A DNA stretch of 32,378 bases from a virus. Shown here in pieces: positions 16,271 to 22,089 of the stretch. The stretch is taken from positions 1-32,378 of the IMG/VR virus record IMGVR_UViG_3300047678_000583. One strand, 5' to 3'. Positions within the stretch are counted from its first letter, which is position 1. Each line of letters begins with the position of its first letter. A program made the translations under genes and the position numbers. The notes under the pieces were generated by a model, which worked only from the letters and a program-made list of their open reading frames with translations, ran no database searches and was not told the origin of the DNA.

Positions 16271-16637
16271 GAAATTTAAAATAAAAGCCCACCGCACATA
16301 TTAATTAAAACAAATCACCATTATACCATTTCTTTTCAGTCTTGTCGGGTTCATTGATGTACTCTGTTAGCTTAGTTGTTAATTCTGCTTTAGTGCTGAT
16401 AGCAAATGTGTGGCAACCAACTCTAACAATGAAACCCCTGTTCACTTCTTCAATGTTGATTTGTCTAATTTTGTTTCCTCCTCTGTCTGGAGTTGGCGTA
16501 GCTGCTCCATTTTCGCATCTGTCCATTGGTTGTTCGGGTCTGCAATCTGATAATATTGCACCTCTTAATTCTTGATTTTCCATCTTATTTTTATGTGGGT
16601 TTTACGAAGCCCGCCCAAGGCTTTTATTTTAAATTTC
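16271..16637. repeat. Perfect 19-base inverted repeat flanking the small cassette gene
   Basis: GAAATTTAAAATAAAAGCC at 16271-16289 recurs inverted at 16619-16637. The copies bracket the gene at 16305-16583. Each is joined to a GC-rich hairpin (CGGTAGAGC/GCCCACCG and GGGTTTTACGAAGCCC). Function is unknown. Confidence 0.85.
16305..16583 (-). CDS. Small cassette-borne hypothetical protein
   Basis: A 92-residue protein. The N-terminal third is Pro/Gly/Asn-rich and likely disordered; the rest (VNRGFIVRVGCHTFAIST, then LTTKLTEYINEPDKTEKKW) looks like a compact alpha/beta domain of a kind I associate with small Bacteroidota phage proteins, without a named function. It occupies a 512-base integron-like cassette and is flanked by a 19-base inverted repeat. 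No promoter of the late type precedes it, so it probably depends on transcription from upstream. Confidence 0.7.
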   Translation of the reverse strand: MENQELRGAILSDCRPEQPMDRCENGAATPTPDRGGNKIRQINIEEVNRGFIVRVGCHTFAISTKAELTTKLTEYINEPDKTEKKWYNGDLF

Positions 16638-16680
16638 TTTTCGTGTTCCAAATTAAGTTTCTGCTAAATAATCCCTACTT

Positions 16681-16780
16681 CATATAACAGCGGTTTTGTG
16701 CTATTTGCCCCATCAACATTTGTGGTAAATTGAAACTTTGTGCAAGGGGCAAACAGACACAAAGCCGCAAAGCGTTAGGC
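16681..16780 (-). repeat. attC-like recombination site, long type (site B)
   Basis: Read on the minus strand it starts GCCTAACGC (R'' consensus RYYYAAC, perfect) and ends GTTATAT (R' consensus GTTRRRY, one mismatch). Between them GCGGCTTTGTGTCTGTTTGC and GCAAATAGCACAAAACCGC are long imperfect arms with unpaired bases, and the tip contains a second small repeat. It starts seven bases after the methyltransferase stop codon, the usual place of an attC in a cassette. Confidence 0.75.
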
Positions 16781-17698
16781 GTAATGCTAAGACAGTCCTC
16801 CGAAAATATGAGCGATTGTATCAACATTCCAACCATTTCCTATCATTTTTCTAATTTGGTTCTCACTTGCCACGCCATCAAAGTAAGTTTCAGGCACGGT
16901 TTGTAATCTGCAATATTCCTTTATTGTGTAATAGCGGAAAGGCAAATTGTTTTTGAATGCGTCAGGGTGTCGTCCTATTGGCATTGTAGTTAAAACATTG
17001 TCTTTTGCTACTGTGGTTAAACAGTTGCTTTTATCTCTGTTTGTGGCTCTCACTTCAAGGCATTGAGTAATTGGTATTTCTTTATTGTAATCCTCTTGTT
17101 TGCCTTTGTCGTTCAATCTTCTGCCCAAAATAGTAGCCTTATTCAATCTTCGTCCTCTTATTGCACTTGGTCCAATCATTTCAGTATCTTCTAAAATATC
17201 AATCAGCTTTATGCCTTTATCGTTTGGTTGTTCAATCGGAAAGTTTGCCCAGTATAATCGTTCTCTATTTTGGGCAGAAACCAAAGCACTGTTTATCTTC
17301 ACAGGCTCAACTCCTAAATGTTCGGTTATCACTTGCTCAAATTCCTTTTTCATAACCACATTTTCCAAAAGCCAATATTTAGGTTTGCATTCTTTAATTA
17401 GCCTTACAAATTCAAAAAACAATTTGCTTCTTGGGTCGTCAAAGTTCAGTTGCTTTCCGCTAAAACTAAATCCTTGGCAAGGGCTTCCACCTATCAATAA
17501 ATCAATTTGCGGTAAATCCGCTCCTTTAATTTCGGTAACACTTCCAAGTTGTATAGTGTCGGGGTAATTGTGTTGTGTTACTTTGATGGCGTGTTTATCA
17601 ATCTCCGAAGCATAATATTTGCCATAGGAAATGCCTGTTCTGTTGAGTGCTATTTGTCCGCAACTCATACCATCGAATAACGAAAGCACTACGCCTAA
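16688..17698 (-). mobile_element. Integron-type gene cassette carrying a DNA methyltransferase
   Basis: The unit is bounded by crossover points G|TTAGGC (17699/17698) and G|TTATAT (16688/16687), 1011 bases. Its first 13 bases, TTAGGCGTAGTGC, are complementary at 12 positions to the bases around its own attC left core (GCATTACGCCTAA). In integrons the first bases of a cassette are complementary to the left core of its own attC, so this match argues strongly for a real cassette. The gene fills almost the whole unit. Confidence 0.75.
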
Positions 17699-17740
17699 CA
17701 TCGGCTTTATGCAAGTGGGGGTTTCTACTATATTCATCAT
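16787..17740 (-). CDS. DNA (cytosine-5) methyltransferase on a cassette
   Basis: A 317-residue protein with C5-methyltransferase motifs in order: I (LSLFDGMSCGQIAL, residues 19-32), IV with catalytic Cys88 (GGSPCQGFS), VI (ENV), VIII (QNRERLYW) and X (MIGNGWNVD). It transfers methyl from S-adenosylmethionine to cytosine in DNA; the target sequence is unknown. No partner endonuclease is visible, so protection of phage DNA is a reasonable guess. The first 13 residues are encoded by the attC-like site upstream. The family normally begins two or three residues before VLSLFDG, so Met14 (17701) or GTG at 17689 may be the original start. The gene is richer in G and C than its phage neighbours. Confidence 0.92.
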   Translation of the reverse strand: MMNIVETPTCIKPMLGVVLSLFDGMSCGQIALNRTGISYGKYYASEIDKHAIKVTQHNYPDTIQLGSVTEIKGADLPQIDLLIGGSPCQGFSFSGKQLNFDDPRSKLFFEFVRLIKECKPKYWLLENVVMKKEFEQVITEHLGVEPVKINSALVSAQNRERLYWANFPIEQPNDKGIKLIDILEDTEMIGPSAIRGRRLNKATILGRRLNDKGKQEDYNKEIPITQCLEVRATNRDKSNCLTTVAKDNVLTTMPIGRHPDAFKNNLPFRYYTIKEYCRLQTVPETYFDGVASENQIRKMIGNGWNVDTIAHIFGGLS

Positions 17741-17822
17741 TTGTATTTCAATTAAACATTAGTGGTGGGTTGAACATTTGAGCCTTGAAGCCCCACCTGC
17801 ACAAAGCCGAGAAACGTTAACT
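17693..17822 (-). repeat. attC-like recombination site overlapping the methyltransferase start (site C)
   Basis: On the minus strand it runs from AGTTAAC to GTTAGGC (the latter a perfect R' core). The arms CGGCTTTGTGCAGGTGGGG and CCCCACTTGCATAAAGCCG pair with few mismatches, and share the motif CGGCTTTGTG with site B. The apex contains a further GTGGG/CCCAC pairing with TTGAACATTTG between. The 3' end lies inside the coding sequence of the methyltransferase. Confidence 0.7.
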
Positions 17823-17862
17823 TCAAGTTTGCGAACAAAGAACATAAACAACGGCTAAATTC

Positions 17863-17946
17863 ACCTAACAGTTGCCATTACGCTGTGTTTTTCGGGGTTA
17901 CTGGTCTATGAAGATACTATTAACCCTTTTTCCCGCCACTGTTCAT
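17863..17946 (-). repeat. Possible outer attC-like or boundary site (site D)
   Basis: On the minus strand the ends are ATGAACAGTGGC and GCAACTGTTAGGT; GTTAGGT matches the R' consensus. Inner arms GGGTTA and TAACCC pair. The left core is a poor match, so this may be a decayed attC, an array boundary, or chance. The unit between it and site C would be 170 bases with no gene. Confidence 0.35.
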
Positions 17947-17957
17947 GTTTTAATCTG

Positions 17958-18215
17958 TTATAAAACAATTTGTAGTCCTAGTCTTTTACCACAATCTCTG
18001 CATAATTCAGCTTGTGTACTACCTCGCCATTTTTCACCACAACTGCAAACCGATTTTATAACATTTGATTGTGTGAAATTTTTAACATTTAATTCTTGCA
18101 AGTGTCTTAATACTATTCTCGGTGATGTATTCCACCATAAAAACACCTTGCCAAATATTTTAATTTTTGTATAATGTCTGTTAAGTAACTGTATTTCTTT
18201 TTCTGTAAATTTCAT
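17958..18215 (-). CDS. Small zinc-ribbon-like hypothetical protein
   Basis: An 85-residue protein. The N-terminal half is basic and helical (FTEKEIQLLNRHYTKIK), and the C-terminal half has CSCGEKWRG and CRDCGKRLG, a CxC/CxxC arrangement that could bind zinc. The stop lies 11 bases before the candidate boundary site of the cassette array. It is the last gene of the compact minus-strand accessory run, and its AT-rich base use matches that run rather than the cassettes. Function unknown. Confidence 0.65.
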   Translation of the reverse strand: MKFTEKEIQLLNRHYTKIKIFGKVFLWWNTSPRIVLRHLQELNVKNFTQSNVIKSVCSCGEKWRGSTQAELCRDCGKRLGLQIVL

Positions 18216-18234
18216 ATTTGTCTATTTAAGTTGA

Positions 18235-18417
18235 TTAAGAATTATGAATGGCACATCCAATTAGAAATGATGCTATTATAGCTATCCAATAAAATACGCT
18301 TCGGATTCTGAATTCATGATGTTTAAATTTTTCATTTTCAATTTTTGTGGCAACTGCAAATAGCCATAATGAAACTGAAAGAATAAGCCAAATTGCTATT
18401 AATAATAATGTATTCAT
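18235..18417 (-). CDS. Small membrane protein, two predicted helices
   Basis: A 60-residue protein with two hydrophobic segments (LLLIAIWLILSVSLWLFAVA and YWIAIIASFLIGCAI) separated by a charged loop. It would sit in the inner membrane. No family is recognised. It lies within the minus-strand accessory run with short gaps on each side. Confidence 0.65.
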   Translation of the reverse strand: MNTLLLIAIWLILSVSLWLFAVATKIENEKFKHHEFRIRSVFYWIAIIASFLIGCAIHNS

Positions 18418-18421
18418 AACT

Positions 18422-18613
18422 TTATCTTACTTTTTCTAAATCAGGTTCAACAAGTCCAAGGCCTCTTATTGGGCCTTTTGTATAGCTTATATATGGCTTT
18501 CTAGCGTCTTCTAAAACTCCTAATCTCCAATTATAATCAGCAATCATTCCTATTATGTGATTTTTTAATTTCCACAATTCAATATCTTCTTTTTTTTGTT
18601 GTTCAGGTGTCAT
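18422..18613 (-). CDS. Small hypothetical protein
   Basis: A 63-residue protein with a charged N-terminal helix (PEQQKKEDIELWKLKNHI) and a Gly/Pro-rich C-terminus. No family is recognised. Four bases separate its stop from the start of the membrane protein gene, consistent with cotranscription. Confidence 0.6.
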   Translation of the reverse strand: MTPEQQKKEDIELWKLKNHIIGMIADYNWRLGVLEDARKPYISYTKGPIRGLGLVEPDLEKVR

Positions 18614-18628
18614 TTTTTATTGATTAAA

Positions 18629-18829
18629 TTATCCATGAGTACCATCAGTCAAAGAAATACCATGTTTTATTCCATGGAAAAAATCATCTTTAGTATTATT
18701 ATCATCAAAATATTTAGCAATAATAATACCTATTTCATTTCCAATATCAGACAAATCACCGCTTTCATAAGTGATGTTTAATAATTTATCTGCTATTTCT
18801 TTATTTACTTCTTTAAAATTTTCCATCAT
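18629..18829 (-). CDS. Small hypothetical protein
   Basis: A 66-residue acidic protein, starting MMENFKEVNKEIADKLL. An upstream TTG at 18838 is open but ATG 18829 (or 18826) is more likely. It contains DIGNEIGIIIAKYFDDNN. No family is recognised. Confidence 0.6.
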   Translation of the reverse strand: MMENFKEVNKEIADKLLNITYESGDLSDIGNEIGIIIAKYFDDNNTKDDFFHGIKHGISLTDGTHG

Positions 18830-18839
18830 AAATTGCAAT

Positions 18840-19103
18840 TTAAAACCTTCGGCCCATGAAATTTACCTTATGTCTAGGCTTACACAGTTGCTTTATTTCT
18901 TTAATTGTTTCAGTTTTATCATTATAAGAGTTCCAGGAAGCATACATTCTCTCTTTAGCAACTCTTTTTACACGCTCTTTCTTGGTTTCGGGTTTTATTT
19001 TTGCTTGTTGATATCCTATACCATTAGCATAAGTTTCAGATCCTGTAATCCTAATTTGCGTAACTGCAAGCGGTCCTTGTGTTATATAAAATCCTGGCGC
19101 CAT
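18840..19103 (-). CDS. Small basic hypothetical protein
   Basis: An 87-residue protein with a beta-like N-terminus (GFYITQGPLAVTQIRITG) and a strongly basic helical middle (KKERVKRVAKERM). It starts one base after the stop of the preceding gene, so the two are cotranscribed and probably coupled. Function unknown. Confidence 0.65.
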   Translation of the reverse strand: MAPGFYITQGPLAVTQIRITGSETYANGIGYQQAKIKPETKKERVKRVAKERMYASWNSYNDKTETIKEIKQLCKPRHKVNFMGRRF

Positions 19104-19104
19104 A

Positions 19105-19455
19105 TTATTGTTTTGGTAACATTTGTTTAGCTTTTTCTACTGCTATCTGACACACAGAAACTTGTCTAGATAAAATTTTTATTCTTCTTTCATTTCTTTT
19201 TATGAAATTATTTAAAGCTTCTTCTTTCGTTGGATATGCATAACGCTTTCTTGCAGTTTTAGACACCCATCTTTCACCGCTATGAAGACTATTAATATCA
19301 CCATATCCAATCCAATATCCTTTAGGAGTTTCTTTAAATAAGTTTAGAGTTATTAAATTTATTTTAGGATCAGGAAATGTTGGCGACATAAACTCTCCAT
19401 TAATATCCGTTGAGGCATATTCAATGGATTCATATCTAAAAAATTCGTTATTCAT
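19105..19455 (-). CDS. Hypothetical protein with WVSKTARKRYAYPT motif
   Basis: A 116-residue protein. The segment GYWIGYGDI, then RWVSKTARKRYAYPTKEEALNNFIKRNERRI followed by a coiled-coil tail, is of a kind I have seen in small conserved phage proteins of unknown function. The start overlaps the previous stop (ATGA), indicating translational coupling. Confidence 0.7.
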   Translation of the reverse strand: MNNEFFRYESIEYASTDINGEFMSPTFPDPKINLITLNLFKETPKGYWIGYGDINSLHSGERWVSKTARKRYAYPTKEEALNNFIKRNERRIKILSRQVSVCQIAVEKAKQMLPKQ

Positions 19456-19694
19456 ATTGTTTTTTTATTACAATCTCCATTACATAAATCGTTTATATAA
19501 TATTTTCTATACATGATCTCGGCCACATCATCCTGGCTCACTCTGAAGCGTTCAGGGCCACAACATTCAGTAAAATACCCAGCATTTGGATATACATGCT
19601 TAACTATAGTTCCACTTTTTAATTTAATGTCGCATTCATTTTTCTCATATTGAGTAAAAGGAAGCCACTCTTCATATGTTAGATTTCTGCTCAT
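19452..19694 (-). CDS. Small hypothetical protein
   Basis: An 80-residue protein with a small beta-like core (CDIKLKSGTIVKHVYPNAGYF) and several cysteines (ECCG; CNGDC) that might bind a metal. No family is recognised. It is coupled to its neighbours by an ATGA overlap on one side and a one-base gap on the other. Confidence 0.65.
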   Translation of the reverse strand: MSRNLTYEEWLPFTQYEKNECDIKLKSGTIVKHVYPNAGYFTECCGPERFRVSQDDVAEIMYRKYYINDLCNGDCNKKTI

Positions 19695-19695
19695 A

Positions 19696-19902
19696 TTATT
19701 TTATTTCTGTACCATTATCAAAAATTGTAAAAGATTCATTATTTGATAAAATTACTTTGTAATAAACATACCCACCATCACATGAAATATGAAGGTCTTT
19801 TATCCATTCGTCAGAGCCGCCCATATCTTCTAATTTGCTCTTAATTTTAGCTCTAGCATCATTATGCTGTATAAAGTCTAATGTAATTCTGTTGGCCCAC
19901 AT
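19696..19902 (-). CDS. Small hypothetical protein
   Basis: A 68-residue protein with an N-terminal helix (ARAKIKSKLEDMGG) and a C-terminal beta part (GGYVYYKVILSNNESFTIFDNG). No family is recognised. One-base gaps to both neighbours mark it as part of the operon. Confidence 0.65.
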   Translation of the reverse strand: MWANRITLDFIQHNDARAKIKSKLEDMGGSDEWIKDLHISCDGGYVYYKVILSNNESFTIFDNGTEIK

Positions 19903-19903
19903 A

Positions 19904-20263
19904 TTATTTCTTTTTCTTTATTACTAAATGTTTAGGAATTGGACTGCCACAACATCCACATTTTGTATTATATTTCCATTCTTCTTCATTATCATATCCT
20001 TCACCACACGCACCACAACATCCTCTACTTTTACTTCTTTTATCGTCTTCTATATATTCATCAATCTCTTTATCAAAATCTTCTTTTAAATATATTATAC
20101 GATCATCTTTACAATTGCCATTAACTATGATTGAAAAAGATTTTTTCATTGATATAGTGTCAGTCTTAATGATGTTTCCGACCATTATAATCTCCTCTAT
20201 CATGCCTTTGTTTATTAGACTATTGACTAATAATAGTAAATTTTTATTTCTTTCTACTTCCAT
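19904..20263 (-). CDS. Small protein with C-terminal zinc ribbon
   Basis: A 119-residue protein. The last 45 residues contain CCGACGEGYDNEEEW and KCGCCGSPIPKH, two paired-Cys knuckles as in zinc ribbons. The N-terminal part is mixed helix and strand. It overlaps the upstream gene by 20 bases. A nucleic-acid or protein-binding role is possible but not shown. Confidence 0.68.
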   Translation of the reverse strand: MEVERNKNLLLLVNSLINKGMIEEIIMVGNIIKTDTISMKKSFSIIVNGNCKDDRIIYLKEDFDKEIDEYIEDDKRSKSRGCCGACGEGYDNEEEWKYNTKCGCCGSPIPKHLVIKKKK

Positions 20264-20558
20264 TCTTATTGTCGTGGTATTTTTTTAAAATATTTTCTTT
20301 ATTCTTTAAATAAAACTTTTGATAGGATTCTTTTTTTCTTTGTTTTCTTTCTTCATCATTCTGAGGAGGAACCCAATCAGGTTTTTTCCTTTTTTTAAAT
20401 TTAGACTTTTTAGCTATCTCTTTAATCTTTTTTTTATATTTTGGATCATTTTTATTCTCATGATATTTTTTAAGAATTTTTTCTCTATCTTTTAAATATT
20501 TTTTTCGTTGAGATTCCTTTTTTCTTTGTTCTCTCTCTTCATCATTTTTAGGCCTCAC
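20244..20558 (-). CDS. Lys-rich repeat protein, apparently truncated at its 5' end
   Basis: A 104-residue very basic protein from a GTG start. It contains two copies of a unit of about 55 residues beginning RKKPDWV-P-NDEER-QRKKES and continuing YLK-(D/N)-(R/K)-E-(K/N)-ILKKYH-(E/D)-NKN. The same frame stays open for a further 59 codons upstream with a third, more diverged unit but no usual start codon. Restoring one GA in the run at 20724-20731 would join it to an ATG at 20751. The true gene is probably longer and broken by a small indel. Function unknown. Confidence 0.55.
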   Translation of the reverse strand: MRPKNDEEREQRKKESQRKKYLKDREKILKKYHENKNDPKYKKKIKEIAKKSKFKKRKKPDWVPPQNDEERKQRKKESYQKFYLKNKENILKKYHDNKNGSRKK

Positions 20559-20751
20559 CCAATCAGGTTTTTTTCTAATTTTTAACCACCTACGTTTTGA
20601 AGATTCTCTGCAGCTTTCTTTATACTTTTCAGGATTTAATTTTCTCCACTCCTCATTCCTTTTTAATTGGTCCTGCTTGTGATTTAAATAATAAACCTTG
20701 GATTGGTCAAGCCAATACTTATATCTCTCTCCTAATTATTCTAGAGAGCAT
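20559..20751 (-). pseudogene. Upstream frame-shifted part of the Lys-rich repeat gene
   Basis: ATG at 20751 begins MLSRIIRRE and ends at TAA after ten codons. The shifted frame from 20735 reads through KYWLDQSKVYYLNHK and EKYKESCRES to join the downstream gene. Adding one GA unit to GAGAGAGA unites them. The ATG lies 12 bases after the previous stop, as expected in this operon. Confidence 0.5.
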
Positions 20752-20763
20752 TCAGAAGGTTTT

Positions 20764-21000
20764 TTAAGCTTTCGTCTTGTCCTCATGTGTAATATCTGTC
20801 CAATTTCTTAAGAAAGCTGATAAGGATTGGTATATGCACATTCCTTCTCCGTCTGTTTTACTAATAGTCATAGCACCTCGTTCTAATAACATTAAATCAT
20901 ATTCTTTTCCAGGTTTATAACCAAGAATATCATTTTCGGATCCTTTAAATTTGGCTCTGATTTTCATCATGCCGTTTTTTGAAAAACGTGAATTACTCAT
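20764..21000 (-). CDS. Small hypothetical protein
   Basis: A 78-residue protein. The segment MMKIRAKFKGSENDILGYKPGKEYDLMLL resembles a small beta-barrel-like start, and the end is charged. No family is recognised. It is part of the minus-strand accessory run. Confidence 0.62.
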   Translation of the reverse strand: MSNSRFSKNGMMKIRAKFKGSENDILGYKPGKEYDLMLLERGAMTISKTDGEGMCIYQSLSAFLRNWTDITHEDKTKA

Positions 21001-21017
21001 ATGTTTTGTTTTTTTAA

Positions 21018-21245
21018 TTATCTTTTTTCTGGGCCCTGATTTAAGAAATCTATATTTTCTGGGAGTACATATTTTTTAGTAGACTCTTCAGGAACTTCTT
21101 TTGGACCACTTTCTGATTTTATAGGTTGTTTCTTTTCTTTCAACATTTCAGGTCTATTCTCTTTAATCCACGCTATATAGCTAGGTTCAATTCGTTGAAC
21201 TTCTTCAAGAGTTTTTCCTGTATGTTTGCCTGAGCGTAGTATCAT
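21018..21245 (-). CDS. Protein with ExoX C-terminal-like domain
   Basis: A 75-residue protein whose first 35 residues, LRSGKHTGKTLEEVQRIEPSYIAWIKEN, match the pattern of the small domain found at the C-terminus of exodeoxyribonuclease X-like proteins (G-K-(H/Y)-x-G-K-x-x-E-E-V, then P-x-Y-(I/L)-x-W). Here it stands alone, followed by a Lys/Pro-rich tail, with no nuclease domain. The start overlaps the previous stop (ATGA). A DNA-related role is plausible but not shown. Confidence 0.68.
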   Translation of the reverse strand: MILRSGKHTGKTLEEVQRIEPSYIAWIKENRPEMLKEKKQPIKSESGPKEVPEESTKKYVLPENIDFLNQGPEKR

Positions 21246-21457
21246 TTATTTATTTCTTCTAATTTTTTTTCCCACAAATGTGTCCAATTTGCTAGTTTTT
21301 TATGAAGTTCAAAAAACTCGTCAATGGCGATTATATCTTTAAACTCAGGATCATAATGTGAACAATAAGCACTGCTAAAAGTAATATCCCCAAGTAAAGA
21401 TGTAGCGTTTTTAAGAGCTTTTAATTGATCTTCTCTACTTCTTACTATCATTTTCAA
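21242..21457 (-). CDS. Small hypothetical protein
   Basis: A 71-residue helical protein (SREDQLKALKNATSLLGD; FFELHKKLANWTHLWEKKLEE). ATG 21457 or 21451 could be the start; both overlap the end of the HD gene. No family is recognised. Confidence 0.62.
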   Translation of the reverse strand: MKMIVRSREDQLKALKNATSLLGDITFSSAYCSHYDPEFKDIIAIDEFFELHKKLANWTHLWEKKLEEINK

Positions 21458-21971
21458 TAAGATTTGTTAAGTAATTAAATCTATTGATAAAATTTTTCTT
21501 AGCCTCCTCAGGGGTCCAAAATTTAAAGAAAGAATCTGGTTCTTCAAAGAAGGATTTATATTCAAACTTCAATACATCATCATCAACTTTTTTTACATTT
21601 GCAGATAAAGGAAAGTTGAGTTTAAATTTTTCGAAAATAAGTTTTAATAGTTTATCTTCAATTACAATGTAGTTTGGCATATTTTTCTTGATAGGTCTAG
21701 GTAAATCAGCTAAATAAGCTTCTGATGCATCATGCATTAAATATTCTAACTGTTCTTTTGGAGTTCCATCTGCATATGAACAAAATACAGAATGCTGAGC
21801 AACTGAGTAAAATTGTGGAGAATGACCGCCATACCTACAAATATTTGATAAACCATGGACAATATCTTCAAACAAAATGTCCTCAATTTTAGGATTGAAT
21901 ACATCAAATATAACCCCAGAATGTACTAATATCGCATTTGGGTTTGCTTTGGAAACGTCTTCTAATTTCAT
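21435..21971 (-). CDS. HD-domain phosphohydrolase
   Basis: A 178-residue protein with the HD metal site: VAQHSV (H60), then LMHDASEAYLADLP (H80-D81), as in the YfbR-like nucleotidase family and related phage proteins. These enzymes remove phosphate from nucleotides using a divalent metal; in phages this would tune nucleotide pools. Exact substrate is unknown. I chose ATG 21971 rather than an ATG at 22109 because the extra sequence is not protein-like and a host-type promoter lies at 21992-22023. It heads the minus-strand accessory run down to 17958. Confidence 0.85.
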   Translation of the reverse strand: MKLEDVSKANPNAILVHSGVIFDVFNPKIEDILFEDIVHGLSNICRYGGHSPQFYSVAQHSVFCSYADGTPKEQLEYLMHDASEAYLADLPRPIKKNMPNYIVIEDKLLKLIFEKFKLNFPLSANVKKVDDDVLKFEYKSFFEEPDSFFKFWTPEEAKKNFINRFNYLTNLIENDSKK

Positions 21972-21991
21972 AATATTTTTTTTAATGTCAG

Positions 21992-22023
21992 TAAATGTAA
22001 GATTTTTATTGCTATTTGACAAA
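21992..22023 (-). promoter_or_regulatory. Bacteroidota-type promoter for the accessory operon
   Basis: On the minus strand TTTG (22023-22020), a 20-base spacer and TACATTTA (21999-21992) match TTTG-N19/20-TAnnTTTG with one mismatch. The ATG at 21971 follows about 20 bases later. Confidence 0.45.
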
Positions 22024-22026
22024 TAG
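22012..22026. repeat. Perfect palindrome CTATTTGACAAATAG over the promoter
   Basis: Seven-base arms with a one-base centre cover the TTTG element of the accessory-operon promoter. A repressor operator is one possible reading; the TTTG alone does not require the symmetry. Confidence 0.5.
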
Positions 22027-22051
22027 AATCTTAAAAGAAGGTTTTTTAAAG

Positions 22052-22060
22052 TATTTATAG
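22052..22060 (+). promoter_or_regulatory. Candidate late promoter motif TATTTATAG
   Basis: GTATTTATAGATAAGG lies 29 bases before the ATG at 22090 and points away from the HD operon promoter. Confidence 0.45.
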
Positions 22061-22089
22061 ATAAGGTATTATGTACTTTTATTAACAAA

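Larger units (their letters stand above)
16176..16687 (-). mobile_element. Integron-type gene cassette carrying a small protein
   Basis: The unit runs between the crossover points of two attC-like sites (G|TTATAT at 16688/16687 and G|TTATCA at 16176/16175), 512 bases. It contains one gene in the minus orientation, a 100-base leader and its own attC-like site. It is visibly richer in G and C than the phage flanks. Confidence 0.6.

Noticed and set aside
16681-16780. The long hairpin after the methyltransferase gene as a plain transcription terminator
   Set aside because: It has no T-run, its loop is long and structured, and its ends match attC core sites and the cassette start.
17100-17567. 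155-residue plus-strand open frame inside the methyltransferase
   Set aside because: The minus strand carries all C5-methyltransferase motifs in order; the plus frame has no recognisable feature.
16140-17960. Insertion sequence or transposon as explanation of the GC-richer block
   Set aside because: No transposase is present and no matching terminal repeats bound the whole block. The attC-like ends and cassette self-complementarity explain it better.
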